From Talpa occidentalis (lineage: Eukaryota; Chordata; Mammalia; Eulipotyphla; Talpidae): a DNA stretch of 64,000 nt. The notes under the pieces were generated by a model, which saw only the letters and a program-made list of their open reading frames with translations, did not search any database and was not told where the DNA came from. The DNA lies in contig NW_023605083.1 of NCBI RefSeq assembly GCF_014898055.3, forward strand, positions 67,945,715-68,009,714, in the 5' to 3' direction. The number at the start of each line of letters is the position of its first letter. Positions within the stretch are counted from its first letter, which is position 1. Positions 1 through 11,775 of the stretch are shown one piece after another. The position numbers and the translations under genes were made by a program.

Positions 1-239
1 AAGTAAAACTACATTTTGAATAAATACCAACTGCTTGGTCACCTATGAAAACTCATACTTTTTTGGTGAATATAATCTCTGATCTGCTTTCGTTTAATAT
101 TCTATCTTCTATAATGCATGGAATTTCTCTATACACTAACTGATTTTACTTTTCCATGAATAAGTACTGTATATATCTGGGATTTTATTTGTTTTAATTC
201 ATTTGATGCTTGGGAGAAAGGTCTAAGAAATTCCAAGTT

Positions 240-420
240 CCAGTGAATGCTCTTGTATGTTCACTCCTTACTGCAGTTTAAGATGTCTAGAAAGCTCTCA
301 GTTGTTTATTGGACTTCATGAAGTCTATGTTCTACATCAGTACTGAAAGCTTTGGAACAGAGGCATAGGATTCTGTGAAGATGTGCTGTCTTTTTGTTAG
401 CTAGACAAAAAAAGAAGGAC
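240..420. repeat. Diverged direct repeat, copy 1
   Basis: This stretch aligns by eye with 919-1083. Shared pieces in the same order include a 'TTCACTCC'/'CTCACTCC' block, 'AGAAAG', 'TTGGA.TTCATGA', 'TACTGAAA', 'AACA.AGAGGCA' and 'TCTGTGAA.ATGT'. The copies are clearly diverged, so the event is old. They may be two fragments of one dispersed repeat family or a local duplication; I cannot name a family. Confidence 0.55.
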
Positions 421-918
421 ATCAAAATATGTAATCATCCCCCGTCCACTCTCTAGGATAATGACAAGGGAGAAGGCTCTCTGCAATCACCTTTGGATGG
501 GTGAGAGTAGAAAGACAGCTTCCTTTATTTTAAGACATTGAACTCTGCCAACAGAGGTCAAAGTGTGCCTGGAGTAAAAGAACAAATTAAATAAATGCTT
601 GGCCTTCTCTAAGGAGGGCATTTCATGATAGTGGAAGAGTGCCTGCCATTAAGGAACATATGGTCACTTGGTTAGGAGGAAAGAACCAGATGAGACACAA
701 GCAAGGTACTGAATGTCTACACACACTATTTTATTTCACCCTCCAATATAAGATATATATCAGATAAGGCAGAGATATGAAAATTAGGAGACATGCAATG
801 CTCTTCTTGAACTCAGAAGAGGGGTTCATATACTTCTGGCTGGGGTTTCCAGAGAAAATGGTATGGAGATGATGTTTGAACTGAAGAGCATGTAGAATGA
901 GAAAATCTAAACAATTTT

Positions 919-1083
919 AGTGTATGCTTCAATATGCTCACTCCTCCCTGGAGTATTAGGAGTCCAGAAAGTTCTTGCTTCTCCATTGGATTTCATGAGG
1001 ACTATAGTCTGTTTTAATACTGAAAAGCTTGCAACACAGAGGCACAGGTGTCTGTGAATATGTCTTTTTGCCAGCAGGGCAAT
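919..1083. repeat. Diverged direct repeat, copy 2
   Basis: Partner of the repeat at 240-420, same orientation, about 680 bp downstream. The conserved blocks occur in the same order with small indels. Family unknown. Confidence 0.55.
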
Positions 1084-1100
1084 GACAGGAGGAAATGCTG

Positions 1101-1103
<3 letters not shown>

Positions 1104-1138
<35 letters not shown>
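1104..1138. repeat. (CA)n microsatellite
   Basis: About 17 uninterrupted CA units, followed by a short imperfect CA run to about 1150. The 80-residue cysteine/valine-rich minus-strand frame over it is a repeat artefact. Confidence 0.95.
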
Positions 1139-1140
<2 letters not shown>

Positions 1141-1849
1141 CTCACACACACAATTAGAGGTCTTTTTTTTCTCACCACTGAAGATTTCTGCTACTGGATA
1201 GTTGAAAGATATTTAGCTTTCAAGATATATCCAGCACTGTCCTATCTGCTTTGTGATTTGCAAAGAGCACTTTGGGAGACATAAGACATGGCCCCTTTTA
1301 TTCAAGATTTCATAATTTATTTTGAGATAGGACAATTACAGCTTACATTTGATAATAGACCTTGCTATTATCCAGAATGATTCTATGCATATTTCTGGAT
1401 TTGTTATTTAATTGAATCAGTTGAAAGAGTTCAAGTGAAATAGAAGTTTATCCTCCCTCTGGTCATAGTACCAGACAGAAGAATTGGTTGAGCTTTTTAA
1501 GTGTCAATGAATGTGAAAACACTCAAATTATAAAATGCTATATAGAATTAGTGGAACTGTTAGGAATGTCATGCAGCTGATGTAATTAACTAAATAATTA
1601 CAATAATTTCATGTGCCTAATTTGAGGTGTAGAGCCAGGTTAGTGAAGACCAATCCAAAATACCAGACAGTAGAGTAAAAAGCTTGAATTATGAGTCCCT
1701 ATTAACAGATGGGGCGATTAAGTCTCTGAAAACTCTAGTGGTATGTTTGCAATTTAAATTTTAAATGAATTAGGGAACCATTCAAGTCTCCTGACATGCC
1801 TAATCCTAATGTCACTGGCCAAGAATAGTCAAGCTAATGGGAATATTCA

Positions 1850-2715
1850 GGGCCTCCCTGGTAGCACAAGGGGTTAAGTCTCAGCACTATGAAGCAATCC
1901 ACAGCCACTGCAGCAAAAACTCAATCCCGGGCCAAGGAGCTACTCATATTGTAACAGGGTGGTCCCCAGGAAAGGGGGAAGTTCCAGGTTCCCTGCCCCA
2001 CCCAAGGGAGGGTGGAGCTGAGCAGGAAGAGGAGAAGCTGGAGAAGAGGCTGAGGAAGGAAGGAAGCAGGATGGAGCCAGGAGACCTGGAGGAGGCGCAT
2101 GGAGCCTAGAGACATGTGAAGAAACTGCGCTTGTCTTTTGGTCGTGGACGGGGTGACACAGATGTGGGTGAGACCCGTGGGGAGGTGACCATGGCAGCTT
2201 TTATCTTGATGTTGATGTTGCTCTTTTCCTTCCGGGCTTGTCCAGTTGTTTGTGACCCTTTTCTGTGGGTCCCCACTGGAAGATGTTTTAGACTTGTGGT
2301 AGACTTTGGGGCCTTGTTCTGGGCCGATCCCATATGGATGGACTTTTACCCACGAGGGGATGGGTAACTTTGGGTGCTTCATTTAGAAACTAGACTCTTT
2401 GCCTTACCTGTATTGTTTCCTAGTTTAATTAAAGTTCCTTCCCATTAAAGTCTCCTATGTTTTGTGTTGATGCGGCGGATGGCAGAACCCATGTAGAATA
2501 GGCAGGTTTGCAGGGTTTGGGCTGACCCTCTCCCTGTCCTATAACAATATGGCACAGCAGACCTCTCCCACCTCACCCGCTGCTCCCCTCAGCAGTGTTT
2601 TTCAGTCAATCCGCATGTTCTGCTCCCCACTCTGTCTCTGGTGAATCCTCTTACCCACTGCATCTCTGGCCTATACCCCTGTTCTTTTATGCATAAATAA
2701 ACACATCTTTAAAAA
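1850..2715 (+). mobile_element. tRNA-derived SINE, split by a solo LTR
   Basis: The SINE head (GGGCCTCCCTGGTAGCACAA, a degenerate RNA polymerase III box A) lies at 1850-1949. The remaining body and A-rich tail resume at 2547 (ATATGGCACAGCAGACCTCT...) and run to about 2715. The interruption is an LTR bounded by TG...CA with a 4-bp duplication of ATAT. The SINE was therefore in place before the LTR arrived. Other SINE copies in the window confirm which bases belong to the body. Confidence 0.85.
1950..2546 (+). mobile_element. Solo LTR of an endogenous retrovirus
   Basis: A 597-bp block begins TGTAACAGGG and ends CTATAACA, with ATAT on both sides (1946-1949 and 2547-2550). TG...CA ends with a 4-bp target duplication are typical of class I (gammaretrovirus-like) LTRs. 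An ATTAAA polyadenylation-like signal near 2444 and a GT-rich stretch after it suggest plus orientation. There is no internal retroviral sequence, so it is a recombined solo LTR. Family not identified. Confidence 0.75.
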
Positions 2716-2727
2716 AATAAAGGGAAT

Positions 2728-2996
2728 GGGCCTCCCCGGTGGCTCAGCGGTTGAGCGCTGGGTTGCGAAGCTGCCCGCAGCCTCTGCAGCTCCGGTTCAA
2801 TCCCAGGTTGCTCCCCGGCCACCGGAGGAGGGTCCCACATGGCGCGCAGACCTCTCCTGCCGCCCGCTGCTCCCCTTAGCAGTGTACTTCGGTCCCTGCT
2901 CTGGCTCTGGTGAATTCTCTCACCCTCTCGCGCTTCTGACTGTACCCAGTGCTTGTATAAATAAATAAATAATAAATAAATAAATCTTTAAAAATA
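2728..2996 (+). mobile_element. tRNA-derived SINE, younger subtype
   Basis: Head GGCCTCCCCGGTGGCTCAGC, box-B-like GGTTCAATCCC and tail (TAAA)n then CTTTAAAAATAAATA. It is flanked by a perfect 13-bp target duplication AATAAAGGGAATG (2716-2728 and 2997-3009). It inserted right at the tail of the preceding SINE, giving a three-element cluster. The 'GGGTTGCGAAGCTGCCCGCAG' head variant marks a subtype shared with the copies at 14.95, 17.84 and 37.8 kb. Confidence 0.92.
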
Positions 2997-3159
2997 AATA
3001 AAGGGAATGCTCAACAGTGTACATGGGATGGACTAGTTTTGCCTTAATATCAATTATTTGCTGTAGCCCTACCAATAAAACCCAAGAGAAAATCAGTGAC
3101 ATAAACAACTGTAAGTCTTAATTTAAAATAAAGAAAAATGAAAGTGTTTTGTACATGTC

Positions 3160-3320
3160 TGCTATAGCTACTATGTGCCAGGCAGTGTTCTACACATTTT
3201 TGCATATTATTTTCATGCCATTCCTTTGTCAGTCTCATAAGAAAAGCACCTTTATAGCCATTTTATAGACAAAGAATGGTGGCCCAAAGTCACATGATTA
3301 GAAAATTGTGAAGCAGAGGT
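3160..3320. repeat. MIR fragment
   Basis: Contains the typical MIR core pattern: 'CTATGTGCCAGGCAGTGTTCTACACA', then a tail resembling 'CATTTTATAGACAAAGAA...CAAAGTCACATGATTAG'. It is an ancient tRNA-derived SINE shared by all mammals. Boundaries approximate. Confidence 0.75.
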
Positions 3321-3479
3321 TTGAACGCGACTCTGCCAGCATGTACAAAATATGCTCCACTTCCATTCTTATAGTATGGCTTCACTCAAGGAGGGTAAAT
3401 CTGTTGCATGTTGTGTTCTCCAGTCCTCATCATTTATTATTCCCAAATGTGACCATAATTTCTTATCTGAGGTCTAAGA

Positions 3480-3535
3480 AATGTTTCTTAACTGTTTGTT
3501 AAATGTTTCTTAACTGTAATGTTTCTTAACTATTT
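3480..3535. repeat. Short tandem repeat of AATGTTTCTTAACT
   Basis: Three copies of the 14-mer AATGTTTCTTAACT occur at unequal spacing between 3480 and 3535 with partial copies between them. Probably local slippage. Confidence 0.8.
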
Positions 3536-3895
3536 TTAAGCAAGGTTACTACTTCCTTCCCTTAGAAGTATGTTCTTTCTTCCATAGGTAACACTGCATG
3601 GCTTCTGAGCAGAGAAGAAACTTTACATGAAAATGTTTGCTGAAGGTCAGATTTTTGATTTGATGAATGCATATCCCTGGTACATCCTTAAGAGGCATTT
3701 TCTCTTCTTGACATCAATGGGTGTGGAGTTCTGATAACATTGACATTTGGCAGAGAAAGAACTGCTGGCAAGTTGTTTAAAAGTCTGGTCTAATGTATAA
3801 ATTTCCTTATAAAGACAGGAGTGATACATTCTGGGATCTGGAAGAAGTTCAGTGTGACTCAATTTCCCTTGTGTAGTTAGTAATTAAAAATTCAG

Positions 3896-4160
3896 GGGCC
3901 TCCCTGATGGTGCAAGGGGTTAAGATGCAACATTATGAAGCTTTCTCTAGCTATTGCAGCATGAGCTCAATTACCAACCAGGGAGCCAAGGCAAATGGCA
4001 CAGCAGACCTCTCCTGTCTCTCCCACTGTTCCCCTCACCAGTGTATTTCAGTAGATCCACCTGTTCTGCTCCCCACTTTGTCTCTGGTGAATCCTCTCCC
4101 TGCACCTCTGGCCTGTATGCCAGTTCTTGTATGTATAAATAAATAAATCTTAAAAAAATA
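3896..4160 (+). mobile_element. tRNA-derived SINE, older subtype
   Basis: Head GGGGCCTCCCTGATGGTGCA, body with 'GCACAGCAGACCTCTCCTG' and tail (TAAA)n CTTAAAAAAATA. Target duplication AATTAAAAATT at 3882-3892 and 4161-4171. The head carries 'ATTATGAAGC', the variant of the older subtype. Confidence 0.9.
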
Positions 4161-4199
4161 AATTAAAAATTAAATTTTCAAAGGAGAAGTTGGTTAACT

Positions 4200-5100
4200 T
4201 TTGTTGAAATGTGTGTTATTATAATTTACATGTGTATTAGGAGGAGATATTACCCATAGGGAAATTGGATAACTTTTGTAGAATTATTTATTTTAGTTTT
4301 ATAAGTGTATTTGGCGCCAACACTATCAATTAAGCTTTGCTTAAGTGAAGACCATGTTTTGTGCAGTCAAGGAACCCAAATCCCTTCCTCCCAGGATGAT
4401 TCAGTTAACTTTCTCACTTTCTTCTCTGCTTGTTCTTATGTCAGCTATTTAATTGGGATGTTAAGGTCCCTCACAGCTCTGAGTGGCCATTTTAAACCAG
4501 ATTTCTCCCTAGACTTAGAAGCTAGCAGCATTTGTGAGATGAGGCTGATCCAATTATCTAGGCTGAAAACTCTGGAGAGATTTTCCAAACTGCAATGTTA
4601 TGGCCAGTGTTCTCTCTTTGTTAAAAATAAACATTGTCAGCTACAAGCTCTTTGTCGGCATCAGTTGTGTACTTGAGAGGAGACAGGAAATGTCCTTTTG
4701 GAAGCTGAGGAGGCGTGTGCACTATCTTATAGCTCTTTACATTTCTTTCATTTAATTAAAAAAAAAAGATTTTGGTCTCTGATTTAAAATTACTTGGGAA
4801 TGTTACCTTTTCATTTTTGTCTTATCATAGGCCTCATTGCATTGCATACCCAAAATGCAGAGCAGAAAATAAAATTCAGTGCATCTTCTTTAAGAGGAAA
4901 CAATTGAAGTAAAGGTGCAGGAGCCTTGCTCAAGCTCACATAACAAGTTTAGTAACATAGTCAAAGACAATAAAATCCTGGTTTCCCTGTATTGTCATTA
5001 CTCTGTTCTCCTTAAGATTACTTAAATGTTTTTCTTAGTTTTCCAATCTGATAATATACACATTTCATTATTTCTCACATTAATCTACTCAGTTTATTCA
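4200..5100. other. Intergenic DNA, no gene seen
   Basis: A 123-codon open frame at 4305-4676 has no recognisable domain and no coding-like composition; I treat it as chance. Nothing else recognised. Confidence 0.5.
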
Positions 5101-5117
5101 CTTAATGCTATTCTTTA

Positions 5118-5680
5118 TTTTTTTATAAATCTTTTTCTTAAATTTAAGATTTATTTATTTATACAAGAACAGGGGTACAGGCCAGATGTATGGGAGGGTG
5201 ACAGGATTCACCAGAACGGGGAACAGAACAGGCAGACTGATGAAATACCTGCTGAGGGGAGCAGCGGGTGCGACAGGAGAGGACTGCGCTCCATGTGGGA
5301 CCCTCGCCAGCCGGCTGGGATTGAACCAGCACTCCAGAGGCTATGGACAGCTTCACAGCGCTGCACTCAACCACCTGCATCACCAGGGGAGGCCCTATAA
5401 ATCTCTCTTTTTTTTTTTTTAAGATTTTATCTATTTATATAAGCACTGGGGTACAGGACAGAGGCATGGGAGAGTGAGAGAATTCACCAGAGACAGAGCA
5501 GGGAGCAGAACAGGCAGAAGGACTGAAGTACACTGCTGAGGGGAGCAGCGGGCATAACAGGAGAGGTCCGCCGCGCCATGTGGGAAACTCCCTGGCTGGC
5601 TGGGAATCGAACCGGCACTGCAGAGGCTGAGGACAGCTTCAAGGCACTGCGCTCAACCCTCTGCACCACCGGGGAGGACC
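5118..5680 (-). mobile_element. tRNA-derived SINE interrupted by a second SINE
   Basis: The outer minus-strand SINE covers 5118-5132 and 5405-5680 and is bounded by a perfect 15-bp duplication TAATGCTATTCTTTA (5103-5117 and 5681-5695). Its T-rich tail end took a second SINE. On the plus strand it reads as the reverse complement: tail (ATTTATAT), body CAGAGACAGAGC, head GGGGAGGACC. Confidence 0.93.
5133..5395 (-). mobile_element. Inner tRNA-derived SINE (nested)
   Basis: A complete minus-strand SINE lies inside the outer one, with a 9-bp target duplication TATAAATCT (5124-5132 and 5396-5404). The same orientation and an A/T-rich target fit L1-machinery insertion into the tail of an earlier copy. 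The 124-codon and 78-codon frames across it are repeat-derived, not genes. Confidence 0.93.
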
Positions 5681-5695
5681 TAATGCTATTCTTTA

Positions 5696-7180
5696 ATGAT
5701 TGACTGTAAACACAACCAATCTCCATCCATAATTTAAAAAAAAGGATATATCTATATCATTTAGGATTATTGAGCCCGACTTTACCCTGGTTAATAAAAG
5801 AAAGAGACACGTACTGGAAGGATCTTTGAAGGTGTGTCTGAGGATTAGGTTTGGGAATAAGCTTAAGTCAAGGAACTCTGGAGGGGGAGGAAAAATGATA
5901 ATTTTACATAAGAAATTCACAGATAAACTACTTAGAAAAATGGACAGAATAGATATTAAGGGAGCTGTGGGTAAATAAGTGGATACATTCTAAAGGAGGT
6001 GGCATTTCAGCTGATCCTCCAAAGATAAGGAAGGAAGAAAAACACACATTTCACAAGAACTCAAGATCACTTTCAGGAAACTTGACACATGAACATGTGA
6101 AATAGTTGGATGATATTGGGGGGGTAAGTCAGTATGTGAAGAAGGACCAGGGTGAGGGATGACAACACTGTGCCAGTCACTTCACCTCCATATTCATTCT
6201 GACTACTTGGCTGCTTTGAACTGTTTGGACTAAGTTGTAGTACAGTTTTCCTCTTTCCTTGCTGTCATTTCTCCCTCTACTAGGTGCCATTCTCATTGTT
6301 CTTTCTCTGTCCTTTACTTTGTCCTCATTTACCTCTTCTTCACTGTTCTTCTTGGCTATTACTGGTGTGATGATTATTGGCCTCATTTTTAGGGTATTAA
6401 CTTTGGTACAAAAATTACCTACTTTTGAGTTCCACTTCTGGCATGACAGCACAAGGAACTCCATAGACATGTTCCCCATAGGAATTGGTGAATAATTAAA
6501 AAAAAATTATCAAAGTCTCTGGAAATAGTCCAAAGAGTATGTAGCAAATGAAGAAACATTTATTCACAAAAACCCTCAGTAGGAATAGGGAGAGTCTATA
6601 GTATCTACAGCCAAGAGTCATTCACTCCCCTCTCTCAGCTCAGCAAGCGTGAAACTGTACTCTAGACTGATACCAGAATAAGGGTTCCACCTCCTTGTGA
6701 CTCTTCCTCTCTGGAGGGGCTTGATATTGACATTTTTCATCCTGTCCCCAGCTATTTGCAGCTGAGGTTAAGTTCTGTTTGAGGATAGTTAAGTGGACTC
6801 TTCTCCTGTCTTCTGTCCAGCCTCCAACTGGAATGGAGGATCTGCCAGCTACTGAGAGGACCATCACCCTTGTCCTATTTTGTAAGACAGTGGTTCCATG
6901 CGGGGAGAGGCAAGTCAAGAAGACCTGGTATTACTGCAACCCCCACCCACTGCACTCAGCTACAGGGACTGTCACTCAGAGAGAATCAGACATCCTCCCA
7001 ACCCCCCCAGCTTTAGAGTCCTGGCTCAGAGATTTTGCCAAGAGGAAAAAAGCATGCTTTCTAACAGTTCCTAATATTTCCCCCCCCCCAAAAAAAATGC
7101 TTAAGAGCTCTATCAAAAATAGAGGAGGCTGTTCTGAATGGCAAGTGGGAAGATATTGTTAGATTCATTGGTGATATAGA
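5696..7180. other. Intergenic DNA, no gene seen
   Basis: Several open frames of 75-127 codons lie here, including 6779-7162, but none shows a domain or motif I recognise and none looks spliced. No clear repeat except homopolymer runs near 6505 and 7080. Confidence 0.5.
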
Positions 7181-7189
7181 CTAAATTGT

Positions 7190-9130
7190 GGTGCAGAGAA
7201 CTATAAAATGAACCAAATGGAAACTACAGAATTGAAATATATAATAATTGAATTGAAACATTCACTTAGAGGGGTACAAAAGTAGATCTGAACTGATAGG
7301 AAAATGAACTAGCAAACTTAAAGAGCTATCAACAGAGCTTGTAGAACCCAAAGAGGAGAAAAAATAAAAATGGACAGAGCCTTACAGTAATGTAAGACAT
7401 CATTAAGAGCGCTAACAGATGCATAATGGGAGTATCACAGGAGAGGAGAGAGAAAGAGGAGAAGAAAAAATATTGAAAGAAATAATGGCTGAAAAGTTCC
7501 CAAATTTATTGAAAAATACTAATCTACGCATCCAGGCAGTTCAATGAATTCTAAGGAGGATAAATGCAAAAAGAACCACAAAAGACACCAGTAAAACATA
7601 CTGAAAGCCAAAGGAAATAAAAACAACTTGAAAGCAGAAAAAAAAAATAATAAGGTCATTTACTAGGGACTCCTCAGTATTATCAACAGCTTACTTTTCA
7701 TCAGAAACAATGGAGATCAGCAAATATATCATATCCAACAAAGATATCTTTCAAAAATAAAGGTAAAATAAAGACATCCTCAGGTAAAAAATAATGTATT
7801 TGTGGTAAGCAAACCTGCCTTATAAAAGTAGTAAAGGAGGGCCTCCCGGTGGCACAAGGGGTTGAGCACAGCACTATGAAGCAATCCGCAGCCTCTGCAG
7901 AACGAGTTTGATCCCTGGCCAGCCAGGGAACAACCCACATGGCACAGCAGACCTCTCCTGTCTCACCCGCTGCTCCCCTCAGCAGTGTATTTCAGTCAGT
8001 CTGCCTGTTCTGTTCCCCAATCTGTCTCTAGTGAATCCTCTCACCCTCCACACCTCTAGCCTGTGCCCCAGCTCTTGTATGCATAAATAAATAAAAATCT
8101 TTAAAAATAAATAAAAAAATAAAAGTAGTAAAGGAAATTCTTTTGGTTAAAAGCAAGTGAGCCCAAATAGTGATTTGAATCTATACAAAGAACACCTGTA
8201 ACACTGATTATGTAGACATGAAAGAGTATATAAATGTATCATTCTTCCCCTTTCTTCTTTCATGTGACTTAAAAGGCAATTTCTACAACAAAAGAAATAC
8301 ATGTAGAAATGTAATATTTTTGACCATAATAACAGAAAGGAAATGGATAGGATAAAAATGCTAAGGGTAAAGGAAGCATTCCAGAGGGTAAGTCTATGTC
8401 CCTATGATGAACAAATGAAGCGAACCAGAAATGTCAAAAGCAAAGATTAATATAACAAAAGTTATAAGCACATGATTGCTCTCCTTTATTCTTGTAGCTG
8501 ATAAAGGACATCTATGAAAAAATACAACCAATAACATACTTAATGGTGAAAGTCTGGCTGCTTTTTTCTTAAGGGCAGGAACAAGACAAGGATGTCTGCT
8601 CATGCCACTTACACGAAACATTGTACTGAAAGTTCCAGCCAGGGTCGTTACAAAAGAAATAGAATAAAAGGCACTCAGATTGGAAAGGAGAAAGTCAAGC
8701 TATCTATATTCATGGTTGACAGGAGCTTGTATATAGAGAAATCCTAAGAAATCTACAAAAAGCAGTACAACTAGGAAACAAGTTGAGCAATGTTGCAGAA
8801 TTTAAGATCATTATTAAAAAAAAAAAGAAACAACTTTATTTCTGTACCATGGTAATGAATGATCATAGCAAAATAATAAAATAATTAATAATAACTAATA
8901 TAACAAGTGCAAAATGTATACTCTGACAACTGAAAAATGCTATTGAAATAAAATTTAAAAACATCTAAATAAATTAGAAAACATCTAATGTTCATGGATT
9001 GGCTGACAAAATTGTTAAGACAATAATATTTTCCAAATTGCTCTATAGGTTGAGTGCAATCCTATCAAAATCCGAGGTGGCGTCTTTATAGACATGACAA
9101 AGTGATTCTAAAATTTACATGGAATTTCCT
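7190..9130 (+). mobile_element. Decayed L1 (ORF1-end and ORF2 reverse-transcriptase parts)
   Basis: An old plus-strand LINE-1. About 7440-7840 matches the L1 stretch reading 'AATGGCTGAAAAGTTCCCAAA...', with 'CAGAAACAATGGAGATCAG' further on. About 8530-8790 is the ORF2 stretch around 'GGAACAAGACAAGGATGTC' (reverse-transcriptase region), running on to 'CCTATCAAAATCC' near 9061. Reading frames are destroyed and sequence between the blocks is missing. A SINE at 7839 interrupts it. Confidence 0.8.
7839..8118 (+). mobile_element. tRNA-derived SINE inside the old L1
   Basis: Head GGCCTCCCGGTGGCACAAGG, tail with (AAATA)n. A perfect 17-bp target duplication ATAAAAGTAGTAAAGGA at 7822-7838 and 8119-8135 shows insertion into the decayed L1. 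Older head subtype ('AGCACTATGAAGC'). Confidence 0.93.
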
Positions 9131-10430
9131 ACTTCTCCATATGCACCAATTCTAGCTCTTTGATTCCTTATAGTTGACTCCCCACTTTTCCTCTGTACCT
9201 CTTTCTCTTTTGGTCTTCCAGCTTGTTGAGAAAAATGACCCAACGCACATTCATACTTTGACATCAGCACTCCTCTATCCACTTAATCTCACTGTATCAA
9301 TTATTCAGCAGTATGCACCTATTTCCACAGGTCTGATTTGTCCCCATCGGCAGTTTATGTTGGCATGACCTACATCTGCAAGCAAAACCTAATTAAGTTG
9401 ACAAAGTCACATTTCTATTAGACAGAACATAGTTAAAGTTCACAAACAGAAAGTCTACCCCAACAGTTCACTTCTCATTGTTCATAAATGTGAGGATAGA
9501 TATTCCAAAATGACCAAGAAAACTGGAACATATTTTAACATGAATGTTACATTGTGAATCTCATTTTCCCTCATGAAGAACAGTGCTCAGAACATGAAAC
9601 ATACAGAGCTCCAAGCCCACTGCCACCTCCCATGTAAAGAGAGATGGAAGGTGAGCTTACAGATCCTATAGATCAGCATTCAGCAAGCTGCAACCATATG
9701 CTGTCCCCCAGCTTTGCCATATGGCTCTGAGTCTAATTTCAAACTCACTTTCAGCACATTTAAGGTGAAAGATTTAGGTGGCAATGAGGGACCTCCATGG
9801 GCATCACCAACCAAGAGTAGAAGAGAAATTTTAGAATGGCCAGTCCTCTAGCATGTGTTCCCCAGCTGGACTGGGGTTGATCAGAAGCAAAGTCTCGTGG
9901 GTTGTAGAAATGGAGTAGATGCCTATTGGGAGGCACCAAGGCAGCTGGCCTGGGGCTTCAATGTGCAGCCCTGACTATGGAGTCCTAGCACACCTCCATG
10001 GAAGGGAATGGAGCAAGTGTTCACTTTAGTTCTTAGTGAATGAGGACTCTTTTTTCTTTTAGAGCCATCGTTTCCGAGCTTCACATTGTGCCTTATTGTA
10101 GTGCCAATTAATTTTATTTTGTTTGGGGGAGATGAGTTATGGACATCTTTCCCATCTTCACTTGAAAAAATTCATTCTATCAAGTCTACACATTTATTTT
10201 TCCTTCCTCCCTCCCTTGTCTCCTTTCTTCCTTCCTTCATTGACTTTGACTATAGGGTAAAATACAATGTAGAGTGCACATATGTGGAAAGTAAGGTTTC
10301 TCTCCTGGGGGAGTTCCTCATTGAGGGTGGGGTGGGCATGAACTGTTAACATGCTTTTCGATACGGCAAAGTGTGCTTAATGGCCAGGGCAATATTTCTA
10401 AGGAAATTCTGAGGAAAGTGAGATCCCTTT
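9131..10430. other. Intergenic DNA, no gene seen
   Basis: No domain-bearing frame. A pyrimidine-rich patch near 10195-10235 resembles simple low-complexity sequence. Possible old repeats near 9600-10060 could not be named. Confidence 0.45.
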
Positions 10431-10438
10431 GGCATGGA

Positions 10439-10582
<144 letters not shown>

Positions 10583-10951
10583 GGGGATGAGGGCTTAGAG
10601 GATACTGAAGAAGGAACCAACAATGACTGTGCAGGTCAGCTCCCAGATGAGCTAGAGGTCTTGGAAGACAAATCTTTTTTCCAAACACCTTAAGCTGCCA
10701 CCTCTATAAAAACCTGTGTATTAGTCCTCCATGGAATACGGTCCAGGGGATCTTTTTGGACCCATTCTCCAAGGCTTTATTTTGACCATGAAGGAATGTT
10801 CTCTTCCACGAAGGAGAAGAAAATAATTTGCTCCATTACATATTTATCTTATTACTCTACACACCTAAGTTCTATGTTTTGGTAATGGGTCTAGTTATTT
10901 TTAGTCTGAAATAACAATACTTTTTTCTCCTTCTGGGGAGGTGGTTTGTAC

Positions 10952-10954
<3 letters not shown>

Positions 10955-10994
<40 letters not shown>
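10955..10994. repeat. (TG)n microsatellite
   Basis: Twenty TG units, ending in GCGCACATGTACATGTG, which has alternating purine-pyrimidine character. Confidence 0.96.
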
Positions 10995-10997
<3 letters not shown>

Positions 10998-11477
10998 ACA
11001 TGTACATGTGCTGTTGTGTGGTGAGGGCTAGGCCAGGGTGCTTGAAATCTTGGCAATACAAGGCCTGAGAAAGTTATTAACATGGTATGAGGTACTTTTT
11101 TGCATTTAGGAAGATCACTTTGATTGCAGGATACAGGATGGATGGGAATTGTTGAAACATTGACAGAGTGAGTTTGGACCCTGGGAGACCTGCTAACAGT
11201 TTATTATTGCCTGTATCTAGGTCAAGGGTTTAAAGGTAATGTTAAAAGAAATATAGGCTGACATTTTAGAATCATTTTATAGATAAAATCCCTAGGACTT
11301 GGTAGAATGTTTTATTTTAAAATATAAATTTTATTATTCAAGTGTGGTGAGACCAGCAGATCAGGAGATAATTGCCACTGAAAAGGCAGTTACTCAGTTC
11401 CTAAGAGGAGGGTACACCCTATACCTGCAGCACCATGTGGGGAAGCACCTGGGTCCATTAAAAAAACAGAAGGGGCA

Positions 11478-11752
11478 GGCTTCCCTGGTGGTGCAAGGGG
11501 TTAATTCTTAGCACTATGAAGCTATCTGCAGCCACTGAAGCACGAGTTTGATTCCCCAGCCAGGGAGGTAACCCACATGGTGCAGCAGAGCTCTCCTGCC
11601 TCGCCCGCTGCTCCCCTCAGCAGTAGATTTTAGTTCATCCACCTGTTCTTTTCCCCACTCTGTCTCTGGTGAATCCTCTCCCCCACCCACCACCCTGCAC
11701 CTCTGGCCTATATCCCGGCTCTTGTAGACATAAATAAATCAATCTTAAAAAA
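11478..11752 (+). mobile_element. tRNA-derived SINE, older subtype
   Basis: Head CTTCCCTGGTGGTGCAAGG, body with 'CTCTCCTGCCTCGCCCGCTG', tail AAATAAATCAATCTT and A-run. Flanks share an AAAAAACAGAARGGGCA duplication (about 11461-11477 and 11756-11775) with one small indel. Confidence 0.88.
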
Positions 11753-11775
11753 AAAAAAAAAAAACAGAAAGGGCA

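Larger units (their letters stand above)
1..1849. other. Upstream intergenic DNA, no gene seen
   Basis: AT-rich sequence with no open frame that resembles a protein. It holds a pair of diverged direct repeats (about 240-420 and 919-1083) and a CA microsatellite, listed separately. The rest looks like old unclassified intergenic DNA. Confidence 0.6.

Noticed and set aside
1950..2546. Overlapping 90- and 153-codon frames as host genes
   Set aside because: They lie within a solo LTR flanked by a 4-bp target duplication.
2728..2830. tRNA-like SINE heads as tRNA genes
   Set aside because: Box A and box B are degenerate, and no acceptor stem or full cloverleaf can be drawn. They continue into a SINE body and A-rich tail.
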